Assembly (NCBI RefSeq): GCF_024713975.1 | Contig: NC_091098.1 | Span: 17,566,316-17,630,315 of the forward strand | Length of the DNA stretch: 64,000 nucleotides | Reading direction: 5' to 3' | DNA from: Paralichthys olivaceus | Taxonomy: Eukaryota > Chordata > Actinopteri > Pleuronectiformes > Paralichthyidae | Shown here: positions 1 to 11,925 of the stretch, in pieces | Numbering within the stretch: the stretch's first letter is position 1 | Layout of the letters: each line of letters begins with the position of its first letter | Program-made: the position numbers and the translations under genes | Notes under the pieces: generated by a model | Told to the model about the DNA's origin: nothing | Seen by the model: only the letters and a program-made list of their open reading frames with translations | Database searches by the model: none

Positions 1-348
1 AGCATGGCGGGTTGTTAGCTATGGTTGTTAGGCAGGTTGTCAGGGGCAGCGCTCCAGCCCGGTGAGCTAACAGGAGATTCAGGGACTTTAGTCAATGATG
101 ACACATTCATTCATTAGAGAAAACCACCGGCGCCGTACCTGTTTCCTCCCCCGGGCCCGGGTTGTTTCTGCGGGTAAAAGCAGCTTCCTCAGCGTCTGCG
201 TTTATCGAAACAGTCAGAGGCTTGAGGCGGGGCAGCACCAGTAGCTAGCTCGGTTTGTTAACGTTATCGCAGGTAGGCGTAAAGTGACGTTACCCAGTAA
301 ATACACACCCCCAGTTCTCCATTGCGATTAATTTGCAACCGTTTGAAA
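1..348 (+). promoter_or_regulatory. p4htm: p4htm upstream region and 5' UTR
   Basis: This stretch precedes the first ATG of p4htm at 349. It is moderately CpG-rich, with a GC-rich core around 125-165. No TATA box is evident, as expected for a broadly expressed gene. The transcription start cannot be placed from sequence alone. The start codon context is gaaaATGg, with A at -3 and G at +4, which is strong. Confidence 0.45.
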
Positions 349-3300
349 ATGGAAGACATTGAAGAAGATCTGTTGGAGGAAGAAGAGGAGGAGGAGTCCG
401 AAGGAAGCGAGAATCCATCGTTGCTCCCTTTCAAACCCCCCTCACGCTCCACTCGACTGCACATCGAGAGAAGCAGTGTCTGCTCTCGGGCTTATTTCGT
501 CGTGGTCATGGTCTTCTTCCATGTGTACATCCTCAATGTCATCGCCCTGCTGCTCTACGTGCACTACAACAACGGACCCGGGGATCTCGTGAGCGGTGCC
601 GGGACCCCCTCGGGGTCAGTCGGCGGGGGTGGCAGCTCTCTGCCCCATCCTGCCCCGGCTCCCACAGAGCTGCATGTGCGGGACCACAGTCAAAGTTTCA
701 TTCTGCCTCGCATCGAGGGAATACGGGTAAGACAAGTGGCAGCGATTCAGTACAATGCTGATTGCCACTTACACATCACTGATGGAAAGAGTCCTACAGT
801 GCAGTGTGTCACCCTGGTAAAAGCATGGTTACTGATATTAAACATGCTAGTGAACATCAAGTAAGCGTTTGTGTCAGAATAGGGATGGACAATACATGTT
901 TTATTACAATCCACAATATATCTCTATAATGCTTCTGCGTTGTGCAACACAATGAGGAGGAATAAAAAGAGATACTCACCAACTTATCCCATATTTTAAA
1001 ATTACTACCTCAGATTTGTAAGTATCTGTCATTCTCTGCCCACGAAGAAGAGTTTAAAACCAGTCATTAAACTTAAAGACAATCATAATTAGTCATTTAT
1101 TTGAATAGTTATCGATATGAAAGTCTTTATCTTTATATAAATCTTGGCCATACCGCTGAGTATCGATAACTACAATAAATAGTACAGCAAATCAAACAAT
1201 TCCCAGTTTAAGGATTTATTGCTTACTTCCACCCCCAGTACATGCTATAAATCCATTGCCACTGCAACAATAATGTCCATGAATGATAAACATTCGTTGA
1301 TCTGAATCCCTTTGTAGTCATTGTGTTGATAATGTCTCCTGTACGTCTGCAGGTTGGACATGTCCAGCAGGTGTCCCTTGTTCCAGACAGATCACATGAG
1401 ATGACGACACTAAGCTTAAAACCTCTGTTATTTGGTAAGTACAGTGCGGCCTTTGGATGAGATGAATAAATGATTTATCAGGCTTCAGAGAACAAAGTTT
1501 AATTGCTCTCAAAGTCATACAAATATAGACCAGCAATATTTACTTTAACTTCAGAGATACTGTACAATTAGTTTTACCTTTACACCTCCTATATCTCTGA
1601 CCTCCACTGCCTGAGGGGCAGCGTTGGTACTTCACGAGCTCCTCTGTGACCAGCATGTTGCATATTACTTCTTCCATACCCACAGAAGTCTGAACATTAT
1701 TTGATTATTTGTTCTAGCAAGCAGTATTTACAGTCATTTGTTCATGTTTGAATCTCATATCCCTATGCTCCCTTTAACCATAGCTGTTTATTCACAATTC
1801 AGTTCTTTCAGTAAATTTTTTTAAACGAACATGATTATCTTAGCTCCTGCATCTGTGCTGTTTCCATCTGCGCGCAGCTCCCATCAGTTTCTTGTCCCGT
1901 CTTTGCCAGGCATAAGCCTTATTTACCACCAGCCGCCCCCCCTGCACCGTGCCTGTCACTAGGAAGTTGCCACCTTGGGGGTGATGCCGTGTCATGTTCC
2001 TTACACAGGTGGCGTCCCTCTCCAGCCACAGCTCAATGTGGGAGTGTATCTGCCCACCTAACAGGGGTCCATGCTTCAGAACATCCAGTTTGGCAGCCAG
2101 CGAGAACTGTGAAAGGCTTGCCGGACTGTACTTCAGCCGCGTTAGACGCAGTTTCACAACTGGGAAGTAAACAGATAAAGACAAAACTCTTGTCTATTAT
2201 TTGTTGTACTGAATTATTAAACATATAAAACATATCCAAGTAAAGAGGTGGAAGAATACAGATACTCACCAAAATCACTCCTACAAAAAGTCTCCAGAGT
2301 ATCTCTTGAAGAGGAGGCCTCCTCCAGTTCACAGTCACGACAGCTCGCCAGAGGCACTGAAATATTTAAACCACTAATTAAATCGGTTGATAAATGAAGT
2401 CAGCTCAGCCATTTGTCTGCGTATAGTCAATGTCTGACCTCTCCGCCCCCCTGTGTGGACAGTGGTGTTGGTAATGGAGGAGATACACATGAGATGGTCT
2501 GCAGGATACTGGTCACAACGTAGAATTTCTGGCCAAGGGTAGCCATAGCAACTCATGATTGGTGCACAGCTGTCCCGTACAGACTCACACAAACTCCTGC
2601 AGGGTGATATAAACCTGACAAAATAGAAATGGAGAGGGAACATGGGCATTGCTGAATGGATGAAAGGGTATAAATCAAACAACACTTAATTAGATTCCAT
2701 TTGGTTGAGAGAAGTGCTACTGTGGCTAAAAGGAGATTATAGTGCTTTAACGACTTGGTTTGTGTGTGAAACTGAAGCCTCTCCCCAGAGACTGACAACA
2801 ATTTGCATAGATTTCCAAAGAGTGTTGATCCTAGATAATGCTGCTGCTATGTAACTTTGTAATTAATCTAATATCCTAATTTTTCCCATTAATAAAGCTG
2901 GCAATTCTCTGCCAACTGCAATGGTAACTCTACTCTGGAACCCCAACTACTACACTTCTACAATATCAAAAATTAATTTAAACAGACAAAAAGTCAGTGT
3001 GACTTGAAGAGGCTGACAATATATGGTTACATGAAATAAAAAAACTATTATAATTACACTTACCTGTCAAGGCAGATTGGTGCAAATAGAGAGCAGAGAA
3101 AGATGCGGGCATCAGGGTGGCACTCTCTGGCTAGTAGTGGCAACCAACTGGCACTCTGTTGTACAGCCTCAGCTTGAGAGTCGTGGCCCAGCAGGTTGGG
3201 CATCCTCATAGTGTCATAACCAATGTTTTGGCATAAGGCCATGCCGGCCGGGATGGGCACGCATCTAGAGGAACTGTGGGGCTCCCATAGTCCACCCTCT

Positions 3301-6300
3301 CCTATAGAAAGCATGGATCTGAGTCCAGCATTAGCACCAGAGTCCTCCCATATCTCACCCTCTCTTCCTGCTGCAGCTTCAGGTCTGGAAACACGAGTAT
3401 TTCCAAATCCAGTTTCAGTGTTGCCCTCTATGCTTGCTTTGTCTTTTACCACAGATCTAACCCTACCTTCAGTTCTCGCTCTGTCTCGTCCCTCAAGTCC
3501 TGCCCTTGCACTACTAGCACCAAACACAAATGTGCTGCTAGGCCCTGCAAGCAAAATGAAAAGTAGTGTTGAGGCTGAAAGGAAGCACTTTCTGGAGCTA
3601 AAATGAGGACAGAGCACTGAAGTCATCCTGATAGCGCGGTTAGAAAGTAGGACAAATCCTGCAATGTATCACTTAGAAAAAAACAGACCCCTGTGTACCA
3701 GTGAGGAGAGGATGTCAGAATAGGTGTATTTATAGTGGGCAGTGATTACATTTGCATAGGAATGGTTAAGGGGAGGTGTAGAGAACAGCCGGGAGAAGGG
3801 GCGGGGCACACATTAAATGGTTGTTAGAGATGTGGGTCCACTCGTATTTATGAGTGGATTTAAGTGTGTTTGATAGAGTTCAAGGTTGCTAATGTGGATG
3901 ATTTGGCATTTGGACACTTTTGGATTGCAGCCATTTCCAATCCCCCGTTGTTTGAACCGAGGAAGCGACTTGCACTCGTGTAGTGAAACTCCTACACCCC
4001 CTTTACAACCCACACTCAACTGCTCTGTCCCTCCCTGACAACTTATTTTCTCACCCACCTCCGCTGCTGAGAGAGATTTACCTCTTTTGAGAGATTGAGG
4101 GTGCCCCTAATCGTGAGGACACTGTTAATCTACCCCCAAGTCACAGAGAAAATATGACCATGTTAGAGAAATTAATCAACAGAAAAAAACTCTCAAAGTG
4201 ACAGGAAATGTTAGACCTGCCTGCAAACACAGATTTAGTGTGTGTGTGTGTGTGTGTGTCTGTGTTGTTTGTGTATGCGCGTGCGTGTGCTTTTCAAATA
4301 AAATTGGTGTTGTCTTGCTGTGAAGCCATGGCCTGATTCCTGTTCAGACAAGCAGGTCACTTCCTTTCCGGGGGAGAAAGAGAGACGGTGGTGGGAGGGG
4401 AGGGAGAGAGAGAGGCTCAGTCCCCCTTCATTCATATCAGTTATCCAGATTAATGAGGGCCGACTGGACAATAGGGATTAACCAAATGGGTACGGTATAA
4501 AAGACACGGGCGATAAACAAGGCCTCTACTGTACAGCCTGGAAGCCTTTTATTAAGAGGGTTAATGAATAAGAGATGTAGAAAGGTCGATGGAAGGGAGC
4601 CATGAAACTCTACTGCCTGTCTGATAGAATTCATAAAGTAAAATATGACTTTAACTATGTTCTAGGAAACCCATGCAGACCTAAAAGAAATAATCCAGGA
4701 ACAGGAATCTCATCCTCACAAAACCAAAATAGAGAAATGGAACAGTTTATTTCGGTACAGTATCGTCTGATAATAAATAGGTGTAAATTAAATAGAATAC
4801 ACCAAGTTCTGACTCTGTTACTTCTTTAAAGTAATTGATATTGGCAATTACTGTGTCCCAGAAGCCTGTGATGTTCCTATCTTCCTTTGTCATCCCTCAT
4901 TATGCCTCCTAGTGGGATGTGGGATAGGCCATACCACAAATGACTCACTGGGGAGCGACAGAAGGGAATAGCTTCAGCTTGTTATAGCCTATATGAACTG
5001 TATGGCATTAGTAAGTTTCCTTTGCTTAAAATATGTGGGAATGAGAGGTATTCATATTAAGCCACAGGTCATGTGCTTCAGCTTACTTTTACCACACTGA
5101 TATAAAGTCCTTATATGAAACTTGTCCCGCCCTTTAGGATCTCCTCATCCAGATCATATGATTATTAGCATACACTGATCAAAGTATCTCCAAATTGCCC
5201 CATCACCCTGAAAGGTTTTGTAGTTGGACAGATCAAACAGCACTGTTAACCCACATATTTTAATCCACTTAAAGGGCAATCACTCATTCATTCACCATTT
5301 CAGGTATAATGTGAATGTATTACACTTGTCTGTATCCAGAGGTTGTAGTAAAACTGAAATGCTCCTTTCAGACGTGCACTGAACTCCGAAGAATTCTAGT
5401 TTCTGCTGCCCCCTACTAAAAACTCTGGAGAATGTCCGAGTGAGCCCATTTGAGAATATGTCAGAAAAATGTTGTGAGAATTCACAGCAAGCAAGTTGAT
5501 GTGTTGATAACACATGAGAGACGCCAAACAGACAAAAATGTGCGATACACGTAGAAGAAACGTCAACTCGGAAAGACAATGAGATTCAGGAGCTTTTGGT
5601 AAGAGCCAACGCAAGTTGATGTGTGAAGAAAAACGTGACAAGTTCTCCATATTGTGTCTCAGTGCATCTTGGGTCCATCTGAAACCAGTCTCCTGAAAAG
5701 AATCTTAACATGTGAATGTGTGGGTCATTATCCAGTTAATATGTGAACAGACTAAGAATCTCAGTGTGTTTTTGATTAAGCCTTGTTTCTATAAGCCATC
5801 TTGTCTGGGTACGGTTGGTGGTTATTCTGATAGTATGGACCTTTCATTTTAACGACTGTATTCGGGAAAAGTCATGTGGTGTGGGAGTTGAACAGTGCTT
5901 CAAAAAATTAGCAATTAAGATAAGTTGACTTTTTTCAGTCTCTTCTTAGCAAACCTCCACAGCCTATTTGTCCTTTTCCTGTTCTCACCAGAGATCCCTG
6001 GCTTCCTGTCAGAGGAGGAATGCCGTGTGGTGGTGCAACTGGCTCAGCTCAAGGGTCTGATGGAGAGCCAGACACTGTTACCAGGCCAGGGACAAGAGGA
6101 GTCCAACCAACCACTACTTTTTCTCAGCACAGAGGAGGTCTTCAGTCTGTTGGACCTAAACCAGGACAGTCTGCTGCAGAAGCAGGAGGTGAGAAGGGTA
6201 CAGTCAAACAAGCTGAGAGGAAATAGATTTCCAGAAAAGATCCACAGTGATAATTAGATGAACTGTCACAACAATGTCATGTATTTTTGTTAATTTGAGA

Positions 6301-9300
6301 CAAACATTGTGGTCTCTTCTCCAGATTGTGAGTCACTCACGTTCTCGAGATGGAACATGGTTGAGCCCAGACAACTTACGGCAGATACTCACTGGTCTGG
6401 AGGCTCGTCCAGCAGGTTTGTGCTCATGTTGTTTGTGTGTTAGTACATTTTAGGCTTTTCTGCAGTACAGCCTCGAAAAATTACTTGAAGAATTTGGTTT
6501 GTAAGCAAGATCACTCAAAAACAGCTGAACAGGTTTCCACGAAATATGGTGGTAATGGTACATTTTCACTTTCTTTAACATTGATAGGGTGTTTTTCAAC
6601 ATTTCCCCAGGGAGTAATTAATGTATCTTGATGAATCAGGCACATTTAGAGAACTGATATCTATGAGTGTGTGTAATTTGCGGAGATCTGTTCTCTATTT
6701 AGTGCCATTCTAGTTAACCCTGATTTCAAATGTAACATTCTCAATTTAAAGAATGTTTTCTAAATTCAGAATGACACACATGTGGACACACAGTTTTCTT
6801 CTAAATGACTGTATTGATACTACTATTGATTTTAAACAGTTAGCTGAAGTTTGTTCTGGTCCAATTTCTGTGATTTCAAACTCTTTCATTTTCATTTTTC
6901 CTTCAAATATTAAAGTCAGTGGTTCAAGATGAAGATAATTTCAGATTCAAGTATATAAAGTTACTGGACTAATCTCCTTCTGTTATACTGTATGAGTGTT
7001 GTTGCAGTGGTGTACCCTCGAGTATAGTAAGCTGCTGATTGGTAGCTGTGATTGCGTGCAAGTCTTTGTGAGTGGCAAGGCCGGAAGAGGGTGACACAGT
7101 TTTGTACACATCGCAGTCCGGATGTGCCTCATCCTAACTCATTAAAGGCTGATTATTCTCCAGCCCCTTTTCTTAATTTCCCCCCGGATCCCCTGTATCC
7201 CCCAGCTCCCACCTCCCTGCTCTTTCGTTAACCTATCCCCTCTCCGTTCACCTCTCCTCTGGCACCCCAGAGCTATTGTTGCGGCTGGGGCGCGGTCCCC
7301 CGGGGAAGTGACGGGGGCCAAACATTCACTCAGCTGAGAGTAACAGCACAGGGTCGGACAAAGAGGGAAGGAAGGGAGGAAAAGAGAGAAACAAGCTGTC
7401 ACAACTTACTCGTCACTACATTGTCGAAGAATTCAAAATTTAATTGGAATCGTGTGAGACTAGTTTAATAATTTCACAGGGCACAATTAATATCCGTATT
7501 TATGAGTTAGTATTTTCTTTAGTCCAATTAGGGATTTTGTGTTTGCGACTGTGTCTGGCAGGGTTGCTGACCTTGGAGGAGTTTAGGCGTGTTTATGATA
7601 TGTCACAACGTCCAGGACAACAGCGAAGCGGAAAGCTCCGGAGTCAGTTCACACAGAGAAACAAACATACGTGGCTTTACCAAGGTCTGGGATCCCACCA
7701 TGTGCTGCAAACACTCAGGAACAGGTAAATATAAACACACACACACAGTCATGCTGTTAGAAGCCCATTCACTCATATTTGATAACATACTATTTTACCC
7801 CCATGTCTCTTTTGTTCAGATTAATCAGTCTGACACGTCTACCCTCTGCGTTGGTTGAACTGACTGAGCCACTGCAGGTGATTCGCTATGAGCACGGAGA
7901 CTTCAGTAATGCCCACCATGACAGCAGCCGTTCTCATTCAGAGACAACATGTGCACACACGCGACTGGCAGGAAACACATCTGCTCTCACAGAGGTCTCC
8001 TGCAGGTACGACATGTGCTGTTTTTTACTCAACATCTTGAGTCGTTTTCACAGTTTAATCATCCACAGATCATTTGGCTTGTCTCCAAATTATCTTAGCT
8101 TTTAATTTCCATCTTATTTGCCAATCATACATCCATTTATAATAAATAACACAATATTCCTTTGTATGTATTAGTGGATTTTTGTGTAAAAGTTGGTTTT
8201 ACATCACTAATGAGATATAATCAGTATTGGGCATAATTTGTTTCCCACCTGTTTCTGAAATGAATCCTTCACTGCCAAACGATAGTCTTTACTTTTAAAC
8301 AGTTATTTTATGCTGATGCATAGAACAGCACAACTTCTCTTTTTCACTGTTATTATAATTAGTCACTTTCTACCTCTTTTTTTTTTCTAGGTATCTTACT
8401 CTGTCGTTCTACCTCAGCTCTGCAGAGGAAGGTGGTGAGACCACTTTTCCTGTGGCAGACAATCGTACCTACGACGAGCAGGTGAGTGTAAAGTCATAAA
8501 CAGTCACAAACCCGCTTTTCTTTTTTCTGCGGTGTAATGATGACAACTGTGCATGACCTGAATGCTGCTGATAAGACAAAGACATGACAAGGAATCTGAC
8601 ACCTAAGTGAGCAAAGTGGGCCAAAACAATTGATTGGACATGAGGCGGTTACAGTTTTGTGTGTCCTAGGCACTGGTCCAGGATGGAGTTGATTTGACAG
8701 ACACCCAGGAGACATGTGGCAGAGGGAACCTGAGAATAAAACCAACTGCTGGGACAGCGCTCCTCTGGTACAACCATCTCTCTGATGGTAGAGGTGAGAG
8801 CAAAAAGTTGTGTCATAACATACCTGGTGAATGCTCTTTTCAGTTGATTAGGGGTCCTTTAACGTATGAAGCAATGTAAGTCAAATCCCATGTCAGACTT
8901 AAGGTCTGAATCCAGAGAAACAGAAGCTTGTACAATTAAACTTTTTTACAATATTTTTTATATTAAGTTCTGAGTGGATTCTAACTTTGGAGAAGTGAAA
9001 ACTTACCACATTGATGTTCTACTCTCATCATCTTGATCTCAAAATATGTCATCCACATAAACTATGTAAGCGGAGTGAGAAAATTAGTCGTAGGAAGGAT
9101 CGGTCTCAAAAATTGGGGAGAAAAGGAAGTTTGCAGGCAGAAGATGAGGTGAGAGTTTATGGGGGAATACATCTTTGAAAGGATGGATTTAAAGTACTCA
9201 GCTTTCTGCCCTTTTCTCTTCTTTTCTGTCTTCTGTTCTCTCCATTTTCATGTTTATCTCCTTTTCAAATTGTGGTGACTTTCATCATCATAGCACCAGT

Positions 9301-9679
9301 ATATCACTTGATAGTACAATTGCAACATTGTGGATTTATCTGAAAAAGGTCAGACATTATCTCCGGACGTTTTTTGGGTCTTGTTAAAATATATCTGAAT
9401 TTGTTCACCTCCTTCTCATTCCTCCTTCCTAAATGGTGTTCTGCTTCTCCCATGCCTTCCCCAGGTTGGATGGGCGACTTAGATGAGTATTCCCTGCACG
9501 GCGACTGCCCGGTCAGACGTGGGGTGAAGTGGGTGGCTAACAGTTGGGTAAATGTGGACCCAGATCATCAGATGCAGGTCCGTTACCAGAGACTAGTTGC
9601 TCAGAGACATAAAGCTAAGTCGACCCTGGAGGAGCATTACCAGCCTCTCTCACACAGTGACCTCCACCAGGATCTATAG
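349..9679 (+). CDS. p4htm: Transmembrane prolyl 4-hydroxylase (P4H-TM), 9 coding exons, 508 aa
   Basis: This is a type II membrane 2-oxoglutarate/Fe(II) dioxygenase of the endoplasmic reticulum. P4H-TM is known to hydroxylate prolines and to influence HIF-alpha. Coding exons are 349-726, 1353-1434, 5992-6188, 6325-6415, 7562-7724, 7820-8005, 8391-8481, 8670-8793 and 9465-9679; all have GT-AG introns and the phases agree. The N-terminus is acidic (poly-Glu, residues 5-16). One membrane segment lies at about 48-71. An EF-hand loop of D-x-N-x-D form lies at 208-219, and a second, weaker one contains LLTLEEF. The catalytic double-stranded beta-helix carries H336-x-D338, the distal H449 and the 2-oxoglutarate-binding K459, with the usual ten-residue H-to-K spacing. 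Length is close to human P4HTM (about 502 aa). The short second exon, ending in the conserved LSLKPLLF, is easily missed. Intron 2 contains a complete antisense sFRP gene. Confidence 0.95.
1787..1792 (-). terminator. Poly(A) signal of the nested sFRP gene
   Basis: AATAAA on the minus strand, about 50 nt beyond the stop codon at 1840-1842. This gives a very compact 3' UTR, so the transcript would lie wholly inside p4htm intron 2. Confidence 0.5.
1840..3626 (-). CDS. Secreted Frizzled-related protein, sizzled/crescent/tlc class, nested in p4htm intron 2, 381 aa
   Basis: Four exons on the minus strand (3064-3626, 2439-2614, 2270-2356, 1840-2159) join in phase with GT-AG introns and total 382 codons including stop. 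The protein has a signal peptide (about 1-36), a long charged linker (about 37-121) and a cysteine-rich Frizzled domain from C122. The Frizzled domain includes SSWLPLL-type, CHPDARIFLCSLFAPICLDR and CYGYPWPEILRC blocks. A C-terminal netrin-like (NTR) domain begins at the CRDCELEE segment. Family members bind Wnts, and sizzled-type members also inhibit Tolloid/BMP1 proteases, in embryonic patterning. The cysteine-rich domain resembles sizzled and crescent more than SFRP1/2/5 from memory of those families, but I cannot separate sizzled, crescent and tlc here. The start ATG is the only one giving a signal peptide. The gene lies entirely inside p4htm intron 2, antisense to it. Confidence 0.93.
3727..3734 (-). 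promoter_or_regulatory. TATA box for the nested sFRP gene
   Basis: Read on the minus strand the sequence is cTATAAATAc, a near-ideal TATA box, about 100 bp upstream of the sFRP start codon (3626). That spacing leaves a 5' UTR of roughly 70 nt. A TATA promoter fits a sharply regulated developmental gene and suggests that transcription is independent of p4htm. Confidence 0.6.
3735..5991. other. Remainder of p4htm intron 2, no gene seen
   Basis: This lies between the sFRP promoter and p4htm exon 3. It contains a short GT microsatellite at about 4239-4259 and otherwise AT-rich intronic DNA. I found no supported exon on either strand; the open frames here are short and show no recognisable domains. 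Enhancers for the nested sFRP gene could lie here, but nothing in the sequence shows this directly. Confidence 0.4.
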
Positions 9680-9980
9680 CCGGCCCTTTTTAATTATAAC
9701 ACAAGGCATCATCAAAACTGAGTCATTGGTGCAGCTACGAAGCCAGTGAGTTTTCTACAATATCAGAGGCAGTTGTAGTTGAAATGGAAAAGGCACCACA
9801 TAGCATCCTGGACATTTTCTTTCAATCTGTCTTGAATTTTGATACAGATTTATGTCTGTCAGATGCATTGGTTTCCTCATATTTTATTTATAGTACATTA
9901 TTAGCACATATACATGAATATGAATGCTCTTCGCTATTAATTGAGCCTTAAATAAAATATCACTCACTCAAGTTAGTTTA
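9680..9980 (+). terminator. p4htm: p4htm 3' UTR with poly(A) signal at 9951-9956
   Basis: AATAAA at 9951-9956 follows the p4htm stop codon by about 270 nt and is the first canonical signal on this strand. The sequence between is AU-rich 3' UTR without an extended frame. Confidence 0.6.
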
Positions 9981-10689
9981 ACAGATATCTGTTGTTACAG
10001 ATTGGAGAGTTGGGTAAGATGCAGTCAGTCATTATGTAAAAGATGAACCTTCTTTTCAGGTTCTTCCATTTTTACAAGGCATCTGACCCCGTCGCAAGTT
10101 AGCATTATTTATTATTAGATAGTTACAGGCTGTCGTCACAAGCCATATCAGTATAGTCATCTATGAATGTTTTCCTTGGTGAGATCATGTTTGATTGTTC
10201 TGTTCTTCAGCTTTTTATCGTGAATTGTTATTTAATGACTTTGCCAACCAAGTGCAAATTCAGGACTGTTCCAAACTAGACAGAAAGATCAGTTATCACA
10301 CTGGCTGTGGGATGCCAGTCCTTCAGGTATAATTTAAACTAAGTTCTTTAATATTTAAAATCTTGTGGTTATAATATTATAATATTGTGCTTATCCTCAC
10401 AACTCAAACATATTTATGTTTATTTATATTTATAATTGTATTTTTATGAGTATTTATTTGAGTGTTATTTATTACCACCTCTTGCGGATTGTAAATTGAA
10501 GGCAGGAATATTTATTACAGCTTGAGGTTGCACTGACTTTGTCACTGTACTTGTTCTATGTTATGAAAGATATAAAGCAGTGTTTTAATAGTGGTGTTTG
10601 TGGGGTCATTTGTGCAAATCTGATGTAGACACTAGATGTCGCCCAATATCAAATACAGAAGCTCAAGGTTTAAGGGCTGTTTAACATGA

Positions 10690-11840
10690 AATAGTTCAGA
10701 AAGTGGTCTAAACTGTGGTATCATTTACTGGGGCTCTGTCTGAATCGTGTCAGGACCAGTTCCCTCATTGATAAGACACCGACATGTCAGTGTTTATGTG
10801 CAACATGACCCACAACCCTCCAGCTTGAATGGGCTCAACTGACCTAGAATTTCACCTGACATCTCCTTCATCTGGTAGACTGGTTTAAGAGTGGGATTGT
10901 GTATCAGATTCTTGTTTTAAGAAGTAGATTGTTCTAATTTATATTAAGTTCATTCATAATAAAAGGTGAAGGTTATCAAATTGTTCTATTGTATTTGTGT
11001 CAGGTAAATAAGATTCTAAAATCCTCAAGCAAGGTGCTGTTATTGCATCACAAGACATGTGTAAGGCTCCTACTAATTCATTTATATTTATAATTGGCCG
11101 GACAATGACTTTAATAATCCATTGTTTAGTTAATGAAATGTCATAGAATAATGACATATGCCTAAAGCCTAAATTAGCTTATTCTAATGTCTTGTTTTTT
11201 TCTGACCAACGTTCAAAAATATAAGAATGTTAAGAAAATATTGACAAACTAGAATGGCACTCCTTGGGGCACAAACCTCCACCAATAGCCCGCTAATGAA
11301 ACCACATTTAAATTCACCAGATCTGGAATTTTCATAAATCCACAAAATTTACTGGGTTCTTTAATCTGTGTCCCATCCCTCCACTTAAGTTCTTGGAAAA
11401 CCATTCAGTGGTTTTTGTTCAATCCTGCTGACATACAAAGAAACAAACCAATGGACAGGGGTGAAGACACAACCCCCTTAGTGTCGTTAAAAACACATTA
11501 GGGAAGCTGGTACCACTTTGAAAATTTGCATTTTTACTTAAGAATTTACTGAACATGTAATAGAGGTTAATAAATAGAGGGCAATTCTTGATGGACAGTG
11601 TTGTGTGATCACTGGACCCAACAGGGGCAGGCTGGGCTGTTTTATTATCATTGACTATACAAACCAAATAGTTTTACATATCCCTGCCTCGTAGCCAGTT
11701 AAATTCGGCCCACATGGGTCTGACACCACAATGTAAGTTGAATGCTGATGAGACGTGAGAATCACGGATGAATAAAAACACATAAAGGAACTTAAAGTTG
11801 GTAGAAGTCTCTCAAGGCTGGTGCAGCAAAGTGCCTCAAA
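10690..11840. other. Intergenic sequence, no gene seen
   Basis: AT-rich sequence with no supported exon. Around 11255-11480 it resembles the dispersed repeat with CCTCCACCAA and AATCCTGCTGACA blocks that recurs at about 39605 and 61080. Confidence 0.4.
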
Positions 11841-11925
11841 ATGGCCGACTTTCCTTCAGAGGCTGCTGCTACCACCAGTGGAGACGACCAGACATCCTCC
11901 CTGCATCTTGTACCAGTGACACCAG
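11841..11925 (+). CDS. Orphan exon-like ORF; possible alternative first exon of slc6a8
   Basis: An ATG in strong context (caaaATGG) opens a 28-codon frame beginning MADFPSEAAATT and ends at a good donor, G|GTGAGT, in phase 1. The annotated slc6a8 start exon (14382-14412) also ends in phase 1, so this exon could splice to the slc6a8 exon at 15504 without a frameshift. It would then encode an alternative cytosolic N-terminus. SLC6A8 N-termini are poorly conserved, so homology neither helps nor hurts. It could equally be a chance ORF or the start of an unrelated transcript. I see no similarity to any named protein. Confidence 0.35.

Noticed and set aside
3223-3606. 127-codon plus-strand frame opposite the sFRP first exon
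   Set aside because: Antisense shadow of a strongly supported coding exon; composition follows the real frame.
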